Positions 36,701-46,212 of a DNA stretch of 64,000 nt are shown here, piece after piece. The position numbers and the translations under genes were made by a program. Origin of the DNA: Pseudomonas ovata (GTDB lineage: Bacteria; Pseudomonadota; Gammaproteobacteria; Pseudomonadales; Pseudomonadaceae); contig NZ_QFFU01000001.1 of the NCBI RefSeq assembly GCF_003131185.1, positions 186,001 through 250,000 on the forward strand, written 5' to 3'. The stretch's first letter is position 1. Each line of letters begins with the position of its first letter. The notes under the pieces were generated by a model, which ran no database searches, was not told where the DNA came from, and saw only the letters and a program-made list of their open reading frames with translations.

Positions 36701-36730
36701 CGCCCGGTGAGCCACTGCGCTCGCCGGGCG
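36701..36730 (+). terminator. Intercistronic hairpin (attenuator or mRNA stabiliser)
   Basis: CGCCCGGTGAGC pairs with GCTCGCCGGGCG (12-bp stem including one G-T pair) around a 6-nt loop. It lies between the binding-protein gene and the first permease gene, a known position for partial termination or 3' stabilisation that yields excess binding protein. Confidence 0.7.
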
Positions 36731-36762
36731 TTCTCGTTGCTGACCGCTGGAAGTCTTTATCC

Positions 36763-37491
36763 ATGCTCGACACCTTGCTCAATCACCTGGGACTCTCGGC
36801 GTTCAGCCTCAGGGGCTTCGGCCCGCTGTTGCTCGAAGGCACCTGGATGACCCTCAAACTTTCGGTGCTGTCGCTGCTGCTGAGCATTGTGCTCGGGCTG
36901 CTGGGCGCCAGCGCCAAACTGTCAGGCAGTGCAGTGTTGCGCGTGCCGGCACAGATCTACACCACCCTGATCCGCGGCGTGCCGGACCTGGTGCTGATGC
37001 TGTTGATCTTCTACAGCCTGCAGACCTGGCTGAGCCTGTTCACCGACGCCATGGGCTGGGAATACATCGAGATCGACCCGTTCAGCGCCGGGGTGATTAC
37101 CCTGGGGTTCATCTACGGGGCGTATTTCACCGAAACCTTCAGGGGCGCGATCCTGTCGGTGCCGCGCGGGCAGGTCGAGGCCGCCGTCGCCTATGGCCTC
37201 AAGCGCGGCCAGCGCTTTCGCCATGTGGTGTTCCCGCAGATGATGCGCTTCGCCCTGCCGGGCATCGGCAATAACTGGCAAGTGCTGCTCAAGGCCACCG
37301 CACTGGTGTCGATCATCGGCCTGGCCGATCTGGTCAAGGCGTCCCAGGATGCCGGCAAGAGCACCTATCAACTGTTCTATTTCCTGGTGGTGGCCGGCTT
37401 CATCTACCTGATGATCACCAGCGCCTCCAACCTGGCCCTGCGTTGGGCCGAACGGCGTTACGCCGCCGGCAGCCGGGAGGCCAGACGATGA
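36763..37491 (+). CDS. aotQ: Basic amino acid ABC transporter permease (HisQ-type)
   Basis: This 242-residue inner-membrane permease has five or six helices and the HisMQ family coupling loop EAAVAYGLKRGQRFRHVVFPQ, which contacts the ATPase. It follows the binding-protein gene and a hairpin, and overlaps the next permease gene by ATGA. With the second permease it forms the membrane channel of the importer. Length and the N-terminal helix pattern (LEGTWMTLKLSVLSLLL) are normal for the family. Confidence 0.88.
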   Translation: MLDTLLNHLGLSAFSLRGFGPLLLEGTWMTLKLSVLSLLLSIVLGLLGASAKLSGSAVLRVPAQIYTTLIRGVPDLVLMLLIFYSLQTWLSLFTDAMGWEYIEIDPFSAGVITLGFIYGAYFTETFRGAILSVPRGQVEAAVAYGLKRGQRFRHVVFPQMMRFALPGIGNNWQVLLKATALVSIIGLADLVKASQDAGKSTYQLFYFLVVAGFIYLMITSASNLALRWAERRYAAGSREARR

Positions 37492-38198
37492 TCGAATTGC
37501 TCCAGGAGTACTGGCGCCCCTTCCTGTACAGCGACGGGGTGCACATCACCGGCCTGGCCATGACCCTGTGGCTGCTCAGCGCCTCGATTGCCATCGGCTT
37601 CTGCCTGTCGATCCCGCTGTCCATCGCCCGCGTCTCGGACAGCTTCTGGCTGCGCTGGCCGGTGCAGTTCTACACCTATGTATTTCGCGGCACGCCGCTG
37701 TATATCCAGTTGCTGATCTGCTACACGGGCATCTACAGCATTGCCGCGGTGCGCGAACAGCCGCTGCTCGACAGTTTTTTCCGCGACGCCATGAACTGCA
37801 CGTTGCTGGCCTTCACGCTCAATACCTGCGCCTACACCACCGAGATCTTTGCCGGGGCCATTCGCAGCATGGCGCACGGCGAAATCGAGGCGGCCAAGGC
37901 CTACGGCCTGAGCGGCTGGAAGCTGTATGCGCATGTGATCATGCCGTCGGTGCTGCGCCGCTCGCTGCCGTACTACAGCAATGAAGTGATCCTGATGCTG
38001 CACTCCACCACGGTGGCTTTCACCGCCACCGTGCCGGACATTCTCAAGGTGGCGCGGGATGCCAACTCGGCGACCTTCATGACCTTTCAGTCGTTCGGCA
38101 TCGCCGCCCTGCTGTACCTGAGTGTCACGTTCATCCTGGTCGGGCTGTTTCGCCTGGCCGAACGGCGCTGGCTGGCCTTTCTCGGCCCCGCTCACTAG
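37488..38198 (+). CDS. aotM: Basic amino acid ABC transporter permease (HisM-type)
   Basis: This 236-residue inner-membrane permease is the partner of the preceding HisQ-type protein. The coupling motif is GEIEAAKAYGLSGWKLYAHV, with about five helices around it. The start at 37488 (MIELLQEYWRPF) overlaps the upstream stop; the frame is open 15 codons further, but those codons lie inside the previous gene. Also characteristic are YVFRGTPLYIQLL and NTCAYTTEIFAGAI. Confidence 0.88.
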   Translation: MIELLQEYWRPFLYSDGVHITGLAMTLWLLSASIAIGFCLSIPLSIARVSDSFWLRWPVQFYTYVFRGTPLYIQLLICYTGIYSIAAVREQPLLDSFFRDAMNCTLLAFTLNTCAYTTEIFAGAIRSMAHGEIEAAKAYGLSGWKLYAHVIMPSVLRRSLPYYSNEVILMLHSTTVAFTATVPDILKVARDANSATFMTFQSFGIAALLYLSVTFILVGLFRLAERRWLAFLGPAH

Positions 38199-38209
38199 GA
38201 CCGCCTCTC

Positions 38210-39322
38210 ATGCGCCAACTTACTCATGACCTGCTGTCGCCGGTGCCGGGCACCGCGCGGCAGATTCACAGTTTTCACTACGGCCCGGACAACGGCACCT
38301 GCAAGGTGTATATCCAGGCGGCGCTGCACGCCGACGAGCTGCCAGGCATGCTGGTGGCCTGGTACCTCAGGCAGCGCCTGGACGAACTGGAGCGCGCCGG
38401 CAAGCTCAAGGGCGAGATCGTCGTGGTGCCGGTGGCCAACCCGGCCGGCCTGGAACAGGTGCTGATGGACACGCCGCTGGGCCGCTACGAGCTGGAAAGC
38501 GGGCAGAACTTCAATCGCCATTTCGTCGACCTGGCGCAACAGGTCGGCAATGCCGTGCAGGACCTGCTGACAGCCGATGTGCAGGCCAATGCCCGGCTGA
38601 TCCGCACGCACTTGCGCCAGGCCCTGCTTGAGCACGGCGCCAGCACACAGTTGCAATCGCAGCGCTTGGTGTTGCAGCGCCTGGCCTGCGATGCCGACAT
38701 GGTGCTGGACCTGCACTGCGACTTCGAGGCGGTCGAGCACCTGTACACCACGCCCGAAGCCTGGCCACAGGTCGAACCCCTGGCGCGCTATCTGGGCTCG
38801 CAGGCCAATCTGCTGGCCACCGACTCGGGCGGCCAGTCGTTCGATGAGTGCTTCACCCTGGTCTGGTGGCAGTTGCAGCAACGCTTTGGCACGCAAGTGC
38901 CGATGGGCAGCTTTTCGGTGACGGTGGAGCTGCGTGGCCAGACCGATGTCAGCCATGCCGTGGCCAGCCGCGACTGCCAGGCCATCATTCTTTACCTGAC
39001 CGATTTCGGTGCCATCGACGGCGAGCGGATCGAGCCGCCCGAACTGCTCTACCCGGCCACGCCCCTGGCGGCCGTGGACCCGGTGACCACGCCGTTCGGC
39101 GGGCTGCTGGTGTTCTGCGCCATGCCCGGTGAATACGTCGAGGCCGGACAACTGCTGGCCGATATCATCGACCCGCTCAACGACACCGTGACCCAGGTCC
39201 GCGCCCCGCAGGCCGGCCTGCTGTATGCCCGCTCGCTGCGCCGCATGACCACCGCCGGGATGGTCATCGCCCACGTCGCCGGCACCCAGGCCCACCGCAG
39301 CGGCTACCTGCTTTCTCCTTGA
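38210..39322 (+). CDS. aotO: Succinylglutamate desuccinylase/aspartoacylase-like protein
   Basis: This 370-residue protein is of the M14/AstE-AspA zinc hydrolase family, with likely zinc ligands in AALHADELPG and later DLHCDFE, plus the NFNRHF segment. It sits inside the amino acid transport operon, 11 bases after the permease gene and 7 before the ATPase gene. In P. aeruginosa a comparable gene (aotO) occupies this place. Its role is not settled; it could deacylate an N-acylated amino acid brought in by the transporter. The symbol is assigned by operon position. Confidence 0.78.
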   Translation: MRQLTHDLLSPVPGTARQIHSFHYGPDNGTCKVYIQAALHADELPGMLVAWYLRQRLDELERAGKLKGEIVVVPVANPAGLEQVLMDTPLGRYELESGQNFNRHFVDLAQQVGNAVQDLLTADVQANARLIRTHLRQALLEHGASTQLQSQRLVLQRLACDADMVLDLHCDFEAVEHLYTTPEAWPQVEPLARYLGSQANLLATDSGGQSFDECFTLVWWQLQQRFGTQVPMGSFSVTVELRGQTDVSHAVASRDCQAIILYLTDFGAIDGERIEPPELLYPATPLAAVDPVTTPFGGLLVFCAMPGEYVEAGQLLADIIDPLNDTVTQVRAPQAGLLYARSLRRMTTAGMVIAHVAGTQAHRSGYLLSP

Positions 39323-39329
39323 GGACTTT

Positions 39330-40094
39330 ATGTACAAACTGACCATCGAAGGCCTGCACAAGCGCTACGGCGACAACGAAGTGCTCAAGGGCGTGTCGCT
39401 CAAGGCCAAGAGTGGCGACGTGATCTGCCTGATCGGCGCCAGCGGCTCGGGCAAGAGCACCTTCCTGCGCTGCATCAACTTTCTCGAACAGCCCAACGAC
39501 GGCGCCATGAGCCTGGACGACAAGCCGGTGCGCATGGTCCAGGACAGCGGTGGCATGCGCGTGGCCGACGCCGACGAACTGCAACGCCTGCGCACGCGCC
39601 TGGCCATGGTGTTCCAGCATTTCAACCTGTGGGCGCACATGACGGTGCTGGAAAACGTGACCATGGCCCCGCGCCGGGTATTGGGCGTGCCCAAGGCCGA
39701 AGCCGAGGCGCGGGCGCGCAAGTACCTGGAAAAGGTCGGCCTGCCCGAGCGAGTGGCCGATCAGTACCCGGCGTTCCTGTCCGGCGGTCAGCAACAACGC
39801 GTGGCCATCGCCCGGGCCTTGGCGATGGAGCCGGACATCATGCTGTTCGACGAACCGACCTCGGCACTGGACCCTGAGCTGGTGGGCGAAGTGCTCAAGG
39901 TGATCCAGGGCCTGGCCGAGGAAGGCCGGACCATGATCCTGGTCACCCACGAGATGGGCTTTGCGCGCAAGGTCGCGACCCAGGTGGTGTTTTTGCATCA
40001 GGGCCGAATCGAGGAATCGGGGCACCCGGACGAGGTGTTGAACAACCCGCAGAGCGAGCGCCTGAAGCAGTTTCTGAGCGGCAATCTGAAGTAG
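39330..40094 (+). CDS. aotP: Basic amino acid ABC transporter ATP-binding protein
   Basis: This 254-residue HisP-type ATPase has Walker [10 protein letters not shown], signature LSGGQQQR, Walker [15 protein letters not shown] and the switch His in LVTHEMG. It powers the two permeases encoded upstream. Its TAG stop codon is formed by the first bases of a REP element (GTAGGAGCG), so the natural end of the gene coincides with the repeat. No argR-like regulator gene follows, in contrast to the P. aeruginosa aot operon. Confidence 0.92.
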   Translation: MYKLTIEGLHKRYGDNEVLKGVSLKAKSGDVICLIGASGSGKSTFLRCINFLEQPNDGAMSLDDKPVRMVQDSGGMRVADADELQRLRTRLAMVFQHFNLWAHMTVLENVTMAPRRVLGVPKAEAEARARKYLEKVGLPERVADQYPAFLSGGQQQRVAIARALAMEPDIMLFDEPTSALDPELVGEVLKVIQGLAEEGRTMILVTHEMGFARKVATQVVFLHQGRIEESGHPDEVLNNPQSERLKQFLSGNLK

Positions 40095-40183
40095 GAGCGA
40101 CCAACGGTCGCGAAGACCGAGGGACAGACGCTGAAAAATGCTGTGTCTGTACCGGCCCTTTCGCGACGGTTGGTCGCTCCTGC
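40091..40183. repeat. REP inverted pair downstream of aotP
   Basis: The left arm GTAGGAGCGACCAACGGTCG then CGAA, and the right arm TTTCGCGACGGTTGGTCGCT then CCTGC, enclose about 45 bases. It carries the aotP stop codon and ends about 100 bases before the Lhr-type helicase gene. The left arm is identical to that at 9459. Confidence 0.8.
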
Positions 40184-40285
40184 GCCAGGGTGAAAATATT
40201 TGGCAGAGCGTCTCCGGGCCGGATCGCACCAATGGCCCGGGCCTGTGGTCCGTATCCTGACCCCTTCAGGAACCTGCCACCGCGC

Positions 40286-42760
40286 ATGAGCAAACAGCCC
40301 GACATTGCAACGTCATGGTTCGCCTCTCTGGGCTGGACACCGTTCCCGTTCCAGAAGCAGGTGTGGTCAGCGGTCAAGCGTGGCGAGTCGGGGCTGCTGC
40401 ATGCCAGCACCGGCTCGGGCAAGACCTATGCCGTGTGGCTGGCGGCCCTCAATGCGTTTGTCCGTACCCCGAAAACGCCGCCCAAAGGCAAGGACAAGAG
40501 CGCACCGCTGACGCTGATCTGGATCACGCCCATGCGCGCCCTGGCAGCCGACACCCAGCGCTCGTTACTGGCGCCGCTGGCCGATCAAGCGATTGCCTGG
40601 TCAGTGGGCCTGCGCACCGGCGACACCTCCAGCAGCGAGCGTGCGCGCCAGGGCCGGCGCCTGCCCACGACCCTGGTCACCACCCCTGAAAGCCTGACCC
40701 TGTTGCTGGCTCGCGCCGATGCCCAGGCCGCCATGGGCAACCTGCAGATGGTGGTGGTCGATGAGTGGCATGAACTGATCGGCAACAAGCGCGGCGTACA
40801 ACTGCAATTGGCACTGGCCCGATTGCGGCGCTGGCATCCGCACCTGATCGTGTGGGGCATCTCGGCCACCCTGGGCAACCAGGAACACGCCCGCCAGGTG
40901 CTGCTGGGCGATGCCGGCATCACGGTGCAAGGCAAGGTCATCAAGGACTTGCAGGTCGACACCCTGCTGCCAGCGACGCTGGAGCGCTTTCCGTGGTCCG
41001 GACACATGGGCCTGAGCATGCTCAAGCAGGTGGTGGCCGAAGTCGACGGCAGCCGCAGCTGTTTGCTGTTCACCAATACCCGGGCGCAATCGGAGCTGTG
41101 GTACCAGGCTCTGCTCGGCGCCCGGCCGGACTGGGCCGGGTTGATTGCCCTGCACCACGGCTCGCTGTCACGCGAGGTGCGTGACTGGGTGGAGCGCGCC
41201 TTGAAGGACGGCCAGCTCAAGGCAGTGGTGTGCACCTCCAGCCTGGACCTGGGCGTGGATTTTCTGCCGGTCGAACGGGTGTTGCAGATTGGCTCGCCCA
41301 AGGGCATTGCCCGGCTGATGCAACGTGCGGGACGCTCCGGCCATGCGCCGGGACGCACTTCGCGGGTAACGCTGGTGCCGACCCACAGCCTGGAGCTGGT
41401 CGAGGCCGCCGCTGCGCAGGTGGCCGTGGCGGCGCGCATGATCGAACCGCGTCACTCGCCGTACCAGCCGCTGGATGTACTGGTGCAGCATCTGGTGAGC
41501 ATGGCACTGGGCGGCGGCTTCATCCCCGATGAGCTGTTGGCCGAAGTACGCGGTGCCTGGGCCTACCGCGACCTGGACGAGTCGCAGTGGCAATGGGCGC
41601 TGGCCTTTGTGCGCAGCGGCGGTCACTCGCTGACCGCCTACCCCGACTATCGCCGCGTCGAGCCCGACGAGCAGGGCGTCTGGCGGGTGCCGGATGCACG
41701 TGTGGCGCGGCGGCATCGCATGAGCATCGGCACCATCGTCAGCGACGCCAGTATTACCGTGAAGTACTGGAAAAAGGGCGGCGGCTCGCTGGGCAGCGTC
41801 GAAGAAGGTTTTATCGCGCGCCTGCGCCCTGGCGACAACTTTCTGTTTGGCGGGCGCCTGCTGGAACTGGTGCGGGTCGAGGACATGACCGCCTACGTCA
41901 AGCGCGCCACTGGCAAGAAAGCCGCCGTGCCACGCTGGAATGGCGGACGTTTGCCGCTCTCTGACGAGTTGGCGGAGGCGGTGGTGGCGCAATTCGATGC
42001 CGCTGCGCACGGCGTGTTCGCAAGCCCCGCCATGCAGGCGGTCAGGCCCTTGCTGGAGGTGCAACAGCAGTGGTCGGCGCTGCCACAACGCGACCGGCTG
42101 CTGGCGGAAACCCTCAAGTCACGCGAAGGCTGGCACCTGTTTCTCTATCCGTTTGCCGGACGCCATGTGCACCTGGGGCTGGCCAGCCTTCTGGCCTGGC
42201 GCCTGAGCCGGCAACAGCCACTGACGTTCTCCATGGCCGTCAACGATTACGGCCTGGAGCTGCTCAGCAGCACCGAGCTGGACTGGCACGACCTGCTCCA
42301 CTGTGGCGACCTGTTCAGTGACGAGCACCTGGCCGAAGACATCCTGGCCAGCCTCAATGCCGGCGAACTGGCGCAGCGGCGCTTTCGCGAAATCGCCCGG
42401 ATCGGCGGGCTGGTGTTTGCCGGCTACCCCGGTGCCGGGAAAAGCCTGCGCCAACTGCAAGCCTCAAGCGGCCTGTTCTTCGAAGTGTTCAAGCAGTACG
42501 ATCCCGAGAACCGGCTGCTCTGCCAGGCCCATGACGAAGTGTTGAGCCTGGAGCTGGATTACCAGCGCCTGCAGACGACCTTGCAACGCCTGGCCGGCCT
42601 GCCGTTGGACCTGCACGCGCTCAAGCGTGCCACGCCGCTGGCGTTTCCGCTGCTGGTCGAACGCCTGCGCGAGAGCATGAGCAGTGAAAAACTGGCTGAC
42701 CGGATAGCACGCATGGTGCGTGACCTCGAAAAGGCCGCCGGACCGGAAGCTGGCGCATGA
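40286..42760 (+). CDS. Lhr-family DEXH-box DNA helicase (ligase-associated)
   Basis: This is an 824-residue superfamily 2 helicase of the Lhr-Core type. Walker A is [12 protein letters not shown] near residue 45; motif II is DEWH in VVVDEWHEL; motif III is SATLG; motif VI is [13 protein letters not shown] near residue 350. The winged-helix and Lhr-specific C-terminal domains fill the rest. The start at 40286 ([16 protein letters not shown]) has AGGA only at a long distance, so translation initiation is uncertain. It overlaps the MPE nuclease gene by ATGA. Partner genes, exonuclease and ligase, are upstream beyond the transport operon. It should translocate 3'-5' on single-stranded DNA during repair. 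Confidence 0.93.
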   Translation: MSKQPDIATSWFASLGWTPFPFQKQVWSAVKRGESGLLHASTGSGKTYAVWLAALNAFVRTPKTPPKGKDKSAPLTLIWITPMRALAADTQRSLLAPLADQAIAWSVGLRTGDTSSSERARQGRRLPTTLVTTPESLTLLLARADAQAAMGNLQMVVVDEWHELIGNKRGVQLQLALARLRRWHPHLIVWGISATLGNQEHARQVLLGDAGITVQGKVIKDLQVDTLLPATLERFPWSGHMGLSMLKQVVAEVDGSRSCLLFTNTRAQSELWYQALLGARPDWAGLIALHHGSLSREVRDWVERALKDGQLKAVVCTSSLDLGVDFLPVERVLQIGSPKGIARLMQRAGRSGHAPGRTSRVTLVPTHSLELVEAAAAQVAVAARMIEPRHSPYQPLDVLVQHLVSMALGGGFIPDELLAEVRGAWAYRDLDESQWQWALAFVRSGGHSLTAYPDYRRVEPDEQGVWRVPDARVARRHRMSIGTIVSDASITVKYWKKGGGSLGSVEEGFIARLRPGDNFLFGGRLLELVRVEDMTAYVKRATGKKAAVPRWNGGRLPLSDELAEAVVAQFDAAAHGVFASPAMQAVRPLLEVQQQWSALPQRDRLLAETLKSREGWHLFLYPFAGRHVHLGLASLLAWRLSRQQPLTFSMAVNDYGLELLSSTELDWHDLLHCGDLFSDEHLAEDILASLNAGELAQRRFREIARIGGLVFAGYPGAGKSLRQLQASSGLFFEVFKQYDPENRLLCQAHDEVLSLELDYQRLQTTLQRLAGLPLDLHALKRATPLAFPLLVERLRESMSSEKLADRIARMVRDLEKAAGPEAGA

Positions 42761-43416
42761 GTCCTGAACTGACGGTGCAACTGGCTGGCGATACGCTATG
42801 GCTGCTGGCCGACAAGGCGGTCTACCACCCCGCCGAACAGGCCCTGTTGATTGCCGATGCGCATTTTGGCAAGGCGGCCGCTTATCGTCGGCTGGGCCAA
42901 CCGGTGCCGCATGGCACCACGCAGGTGAACCTTGAGCGCATCGACCGGCTGCTGGCGCGCTACCCTACGCAACGGCTGATCTTCCTGGGCGACTTTCTGC
43001 ATGCGCCGCAATCGCATGCGCCTGCCACCCTGGCGGCATTGGCCGGGTGGCGCACACGGCATGCATCGCTTGAAGTCGTACTGATTCGCGGCAACCACGA
43101 CACCCGCGCCGGTGACCCGCCGGGTAACCTGAATATCGAGGTGGTGGATGCGCCGTTGCTGCTGGGGCCTTTTGCCTTGCAGCACGAACCGGACCCGCAC
43201 CCGACCCACCATGTGCTGGCCGGCCATGTGCACCCGGTGTTCACCCTGCATGGACGCGGACGCCAAAGCCTGCGCCTGCCCTGCTTCGTGCTGGACGAAG
43301 CGGTGAGCCTGCTACCGGCGTTCGGCGAGTTTACCGGGGGCTACAAGATTCAGGCCCGACCGCGCCGCCGCCTGTATGTGACAGGCGACGGTGCGGTCTG
43401 GGCCTTGAATGGGTAA
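42757..43416 (+). CDS. pdeM: Ligase-associated DNA damage response endonuclease PdeM
   Basis: This 219-residue calcineurin-like metallophosphoesterase carries the metal-binding motifs in order: LIADAHFGK (DxH), FLGDFLHAP (GD), IRGNHDTR (GNHD) and LAGHVHPV (GHxH). In P. putida the MPE protein of the Lhr/ligase/Exo set is a manganese-dependent DNA endonuclease/phosphodiesterase. It overlaps the helicase gene, so translation is coupled. It completes the four-enzyme repair set. Confidence 0.92.
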   Translation: MSPELTVQLAGDTLWLLADKAVYHPAEQALLIADAHFGKAAAYRRLGQPVPHGTTQVNLERIDRLLARYPTQRLIFLGDFLHAPQSHAPATLAALAGWRTRHASLEVVLIRGNHDTRAGDPPGNLNIEVVDAPLLLGPFALQHEPDPHPTHHVLAGHVHPVFTLHGRGRQSLRLPCFVLDEAVSLLPAFGEFTGGYKIQARPRRRLYVTGDGAVWALNG

Positions 43417-43429
43417 TGCGCAGCTTATA

Positions 43430-43633
43430 TCAGGCTACGGGCGCTGGCGGCGGCTCGTCGGGTACTGTAGGCACGCCGGGTTCGCTGGGCTGGGGCGTAT
43501 CCGGGTCAGGCTGGCCGGGAATGCCACCGCCGACCATGTTCAATTGCTGGTCTGCCATCAGCGACCAGGCCAGCAGGCCGATCTCGTTGAGCGGTGCGGC
43601 TTGCTGTCCGGCGTGTTTGGAATCGATCTTCAT
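43430..43633 (-). CDS. Small proline-rich hypothetical protein
   Basis: This 67-residue protein has CAGGAG 6 bases before its ATG at 43633, a strong ribosome-binding site that supports it being real. The first 40 residues could form a helix (IGLLAWSLMADQQLNMVGGG), and the rest is proline-rich (DPDTPQPSEPGVPTVPDEPP). Its end faces the convergent pdeM gene with a 13-base gap. I do not recognise it. Confidence 0.62.
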   Translation of the reverse strand: MKIDSKHAGQQAAPLNEIGLLAWSLMADQQLNMVGGGIPGQPDPDTPQPSEPGVPTVPDEPPPAPVA

Positions 43634-43752
43634 GGGGCACTCCTGAACGTTGGTCACCCACGTCGCTTGTGAGGAAGAACAGTCAACCAATAGAGTGCCA
43701 AACGGGCGATAAATTCAATCGCCCCTGCATGAAATAGATTTCAGGTTGCCCT

Positions 43753-44319
43753 TCAGGCACGTGGCAAGGTGACGCCACGCTGGCCTTGGTATTTACCGCC
43801 ACGGTCCTTGTACGACACTTCACACTCCTCGTCGGATTCGAGAAACAGCATCTGCGCCACGCCTTCGTTGGCGTAGATCTTGGCCGGCAATGTGGTGGTG
43901 TTGGAAAACTCCAGGGTCACATGGCCTTCCCACTCCGGTTCCAGCGGCGTGACATTGACGATGATGCCGCAGCGCGCGTAGGTGCTCTTGCCCAGGCAGA
44001 TGGTCAGCACGTTGCGCGGAATGCGGAAATACTCGACGGTGCGGGCCAGGGCAAAGGAGTTGGGAGGAATGATGCAGACGTCGCTCTTGACGTCGACAAA
44101 GCTGTTGGCATCGAAATTCTTCGGGTCGACGGTGGCCGAGTTGATGTTGGTGAAGATCTTGAATTCATCGGCGCAGCGCACATCGTAGCCATAGCTCGAC
44201 ACACCGTAGGAGATCAGGCGCTCGGCGCCTTCGCCGCGCACCTGGCGCTCGACGAAGGGTTCGATCATGCCGTGCTCTTGCGCCATGCGGCGAATCCACT
44301 TGTCCGATTTGATGCTCAT
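43753..44319 (-). CDS. dcd: dCTP deaminase
   Basis: This 188-residue enzyme of pyrimidine metabolism converts dCTP to dUTP, the main source of dTTP precursors in gamma-proteobacteria. Family landmarks are [36 protein letters not shown] and [14 protein letters not shown], where the last holds the catalytic Glu. The ATG at 44319 ([13 protein letters not shown]) follows AGGA at 9 bases; the frame extends 13 codons more but that start lacks the family N-terminus. Length equals that of the Pseudomonas enzyme. Confidence 0.97.
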   Translation of the reverse strand: MSIKSDKWIRRMAQEHGMIEPFVERQVRGEGAERLISYGVSSYGYDVRCADEFKIFTNINSATVDPKNFDANSFVDVKSDVCIIPPNSFALARTVEYFRIPRNVLTICLGKSTYARCGIIVNVTPLEPEWEGHVTLEFSNTTTLPAKIYANEGVAQMLFLESDEECEVSYKDRGGKYQGQRGVTLPRA

Positions 44320-44621
44320 GGCGGTGTCCTGAAATAGCGAGGTAAAAAAGATACGCACATCTTACCGGGCCGGGGCCTCTCCTACAAAGGCAACGCCTTC
44401 GTGAGCCACTGTCAGACAAGGTAATGCAAATAATCCTCACCTGCCCATTGGCACTTCAGGGAAAAACGGTTAAGGTGGCGTCACTGTGTTGCTTGTGTCA
44501 CTGAGAATCTCTACAAGATGTTGAATCCGATCACCATCACCATGAATTTCCAGCTCTTTGCACTCAGTCTCGGTCGGGGTGTTTCCTGATCCGCAGTTAA
44601 CTTTGTCCAAGGAGATGCATC
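44320..44621. other. Divergent intergenic region with cold-shock 5' leader
   Basis: This 302-base region between dcd and the cold-shock gene has no supported gene. It should hold the dcd promoter and the promoter and long untranslated leader of the cold-shock gene, listed separately. Such leaders in cspA-type genes often fold in a temperature-dependent way; I did not derive a fold. Confidence 0.5.
44448..44476 (+). promoter_or_regulatory. Candidate promoter for the cold-shock gene
   Basis: TTGGCA (44448-44453) and TAAGGT (44471-44476) are spaced by 17 bases. A start near 44484 would give a 5' leader of about 140 nt, typical of cspA-type genes. Confidence 0.38.
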
Positions 44622-44831
44622 ATGTCCAATCGCCAAACCGGTACCGTCAAGTGGTTCAACGATGAAAAAGGCTTCGGCTTCATCACCCCACAATCTGGCG
44701 AAGATCTGTTCGTGCACTTCAAAGCCATCCAGATCGACGGCTTCAAAACCCTGAAAGAAGGCCAGCAAGTTTCTTTCGTCGCTACCCGCGGCCAGAAAGG
44801 CATGCAGGCTGAAGAAGTGCAAATCGCTTGA
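44622..44831 (+). CDS. Cold-shock protein, CspA family
   Basis: This 69-residue single-domain OB-fold protein binds single-stranded RNA and DNA. The RNP1 motif KGFGFI and RNP2-like LFVHF are present, and the start [20 protein letters not shown] is the usual one. It has a long 5' leader and a strong terminator after the stop. Several paralogues are normal in Pseudomonas, so I do not assign a letter. It acts as an RNA chaperone and antiterminator in cold or growth transitions. Confidence 0.96.
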   Translation: MSNRQTGTVKWFNDEKGFGFITPQSGEDLFVHFKAIQIDGFKTLKEGQQVSFVATRGQKGMQAEEVQIA

Positions 44832-44851
44832 TTTTGCGCTAATTCGCTTCG

Positions 44852-44880
44852 AAAAACCCCGCTCTTGAGCGGGGTTTTTT
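44852..44880 (+). terminator. Bidirectional rho-independent terminator
   Basis: CCCCGCTC and GAGCGGGG form a stem flanked by an A run on the left and TTTTTT on the right. It serves the cold-shock gene and, read in reverse, the convergent apbC gene. Confidence 0.9.
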
Positions 44881-44942
44881 ATTGCCTGTAGAAAAGTGCC
44901 TTATTTGCAGGCGCCACAAGAAGAGCGCCTGCAAAGGCTGGA

Positions 44943-46037
44943 TCAGTCGTCGCTGACCGAAATGGTTGGCATGGCCGGGCTGGCCGCGGCCTGCAACACG
45001 ATGCGCGCGCCCACCTGGCGGGCCAGCTCCTGATACACCATGGCAATCTGGCTTTGCGGCTCGGCGATGACCGTGGGCTTGCCGCCGTCGGCCTGCTCGC
45101 GAATCAGCATCGACAGCGGCAACGAAGCCAGCAGCTCGACGTCGTACTGGCTGGCCAGTTTCTCGCCCCCCCCCTCACCGAACAGATGCTCGGCATGCCC
45201 GCAGTTGGAGCAGATGTGCACGGCCATGTTTTCCACCACGCCCAGCACCGGAATGTTCACCTTGCGGAACATCTCAACGCCCTTTCTGGCATCCAGCAAG
45301 GCCAGGTCCTGCGGGGTGGTGACGATGACCGAACCGGCTACCGGTACTTTCTGCGCCAGGGTCAACTGGATGTCACCCGTGCCCGGCGGCATGTCGATGA
45401 CCAGGTAATCCAGGTCGTTCCAGGCGGTCTGGGTCACCAGTTGCAGCAAGGCACCGGACACCATCGGGCCGCGCCAGACCATTGGTGTGTTGTCATCGGT
45501 CAGAAAGGCCATCGACATCACCTCGACTCCGTGCGCCTCGATCGGCACGAACCACTTCTGGTCCTTGATCCTCGGCCGGGTGCCCTCGGCAATGCCGAAC
45601 ATGATGCCCTGGCTCGGACCATAGATGTCGGCATCGAGAATACCGACCCGGGCACCTTCGCGGGCCAGGGCCAGGGCCAGGTTGGCGGCGGTGGTCGATT
45701 TGCCGACACCGCCCTTGCCGGAGGCCACAGCGATGATGTTCTTGACATTGGCCAGCCCCGGAATCTGACTTTGCGCCTTGTGCGGCTGGATCCGGCTGGT
45801 GACCTGCACCCGGGCGGCCGTCACGCCCTCCAGGCCTTCGATGGCGGTCTGCAGCACCTGGGCCCAGCCCTTGCTGAACAGGTCGGCGGCATACCCCAGT
45901 TCGATCTGCACGCTGACGCTGCCGGCCTCGATATCGATGGCCTGCACGCAACCGGCGCTGACCGGGTCCTGGTTGAGATAAGGGTCGGTGTACTGGCGAA
46001 GAATGGTCTCCACCGCTGCGCGGCTCACTGCGCTCAT
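44943..46037 (-). CDS. apbC: Iron-sulphur cluster carrier protein ApbC/Mrp
   Basis: This 364-residue P-loop ATPase binds and transfers Fe-S clusters to apoproteins. An N-terminal MIP18/DUF59 domain (about residues 1-90) precedes the Mrp domain with the deviant Walker A VASGKGGVGKST and the cluster-binding CxxC in HICSNCGHAEH. Also diagnostic are DADIYGPSQ and DYLVIDMPPGTGD. It is divergent from metG, a pairing common in gamma-proteobacteria. Length and motifs are normal. Confidence 0.96.
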   Translation of the reverse strand: MSAVSRAAVETILRQYTDPYLNQDPVSAGCVQAIDIEAGSVSVQIELGYAADLFSKGWAQVLQTAIEGLEGVTAARVQVTSRIQPHKAQSQIPGLANVKNIIAVASGKGGVGKSTTAANLALALAREGARVGILDADIYGPSQGIMFGIAEGTRPRIKDQKWFVPIEAHGVEVMSMAFLTDDNTPMVWRGPMVSGALLQLVTQTAWNDLDYLVIDMPPGTGDIQLTLAQKVPVAGSVIVTTPQDLALLDARKGVEMFRKVNIPVLGVVENMAVHICSNCGHAEHLFGEGGGEKLASQYDVELLASLPLSMLIREQADGGKPTVIAEPQSQIAMVYQELARQVGARIVLQAAASPAMPTISVSDD

Positions 46038-46147
46038 GAACGGGCTCCAAATAGAAACTGAGTAAAACAGGCGGCTATCCTACCCCTTATGGCAGGCCGC
46101 GCCATGCTTTCACTGCAAATCCCGGCACCTTGTCGGGTGCGCGCGGG

Positions 46148-46176
46148 GTGAAAAAAAATCCCCACACCTTTATAGT
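46148..46176 (+). promoter_or_regulatory. Candidate metG promoter
   Basis: GTGAAA (46148-46153) and TATAGT (46171-46176) are separated by 17 bases and lie about 37 bases before metG. The -10 box is good and the -35 is partial. Confidence 0.4.
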
Positions 46177-46212
46177 GGCCGGTCTTCGTTTGACTTCAAG
46201 TAGCCGAGCCCC

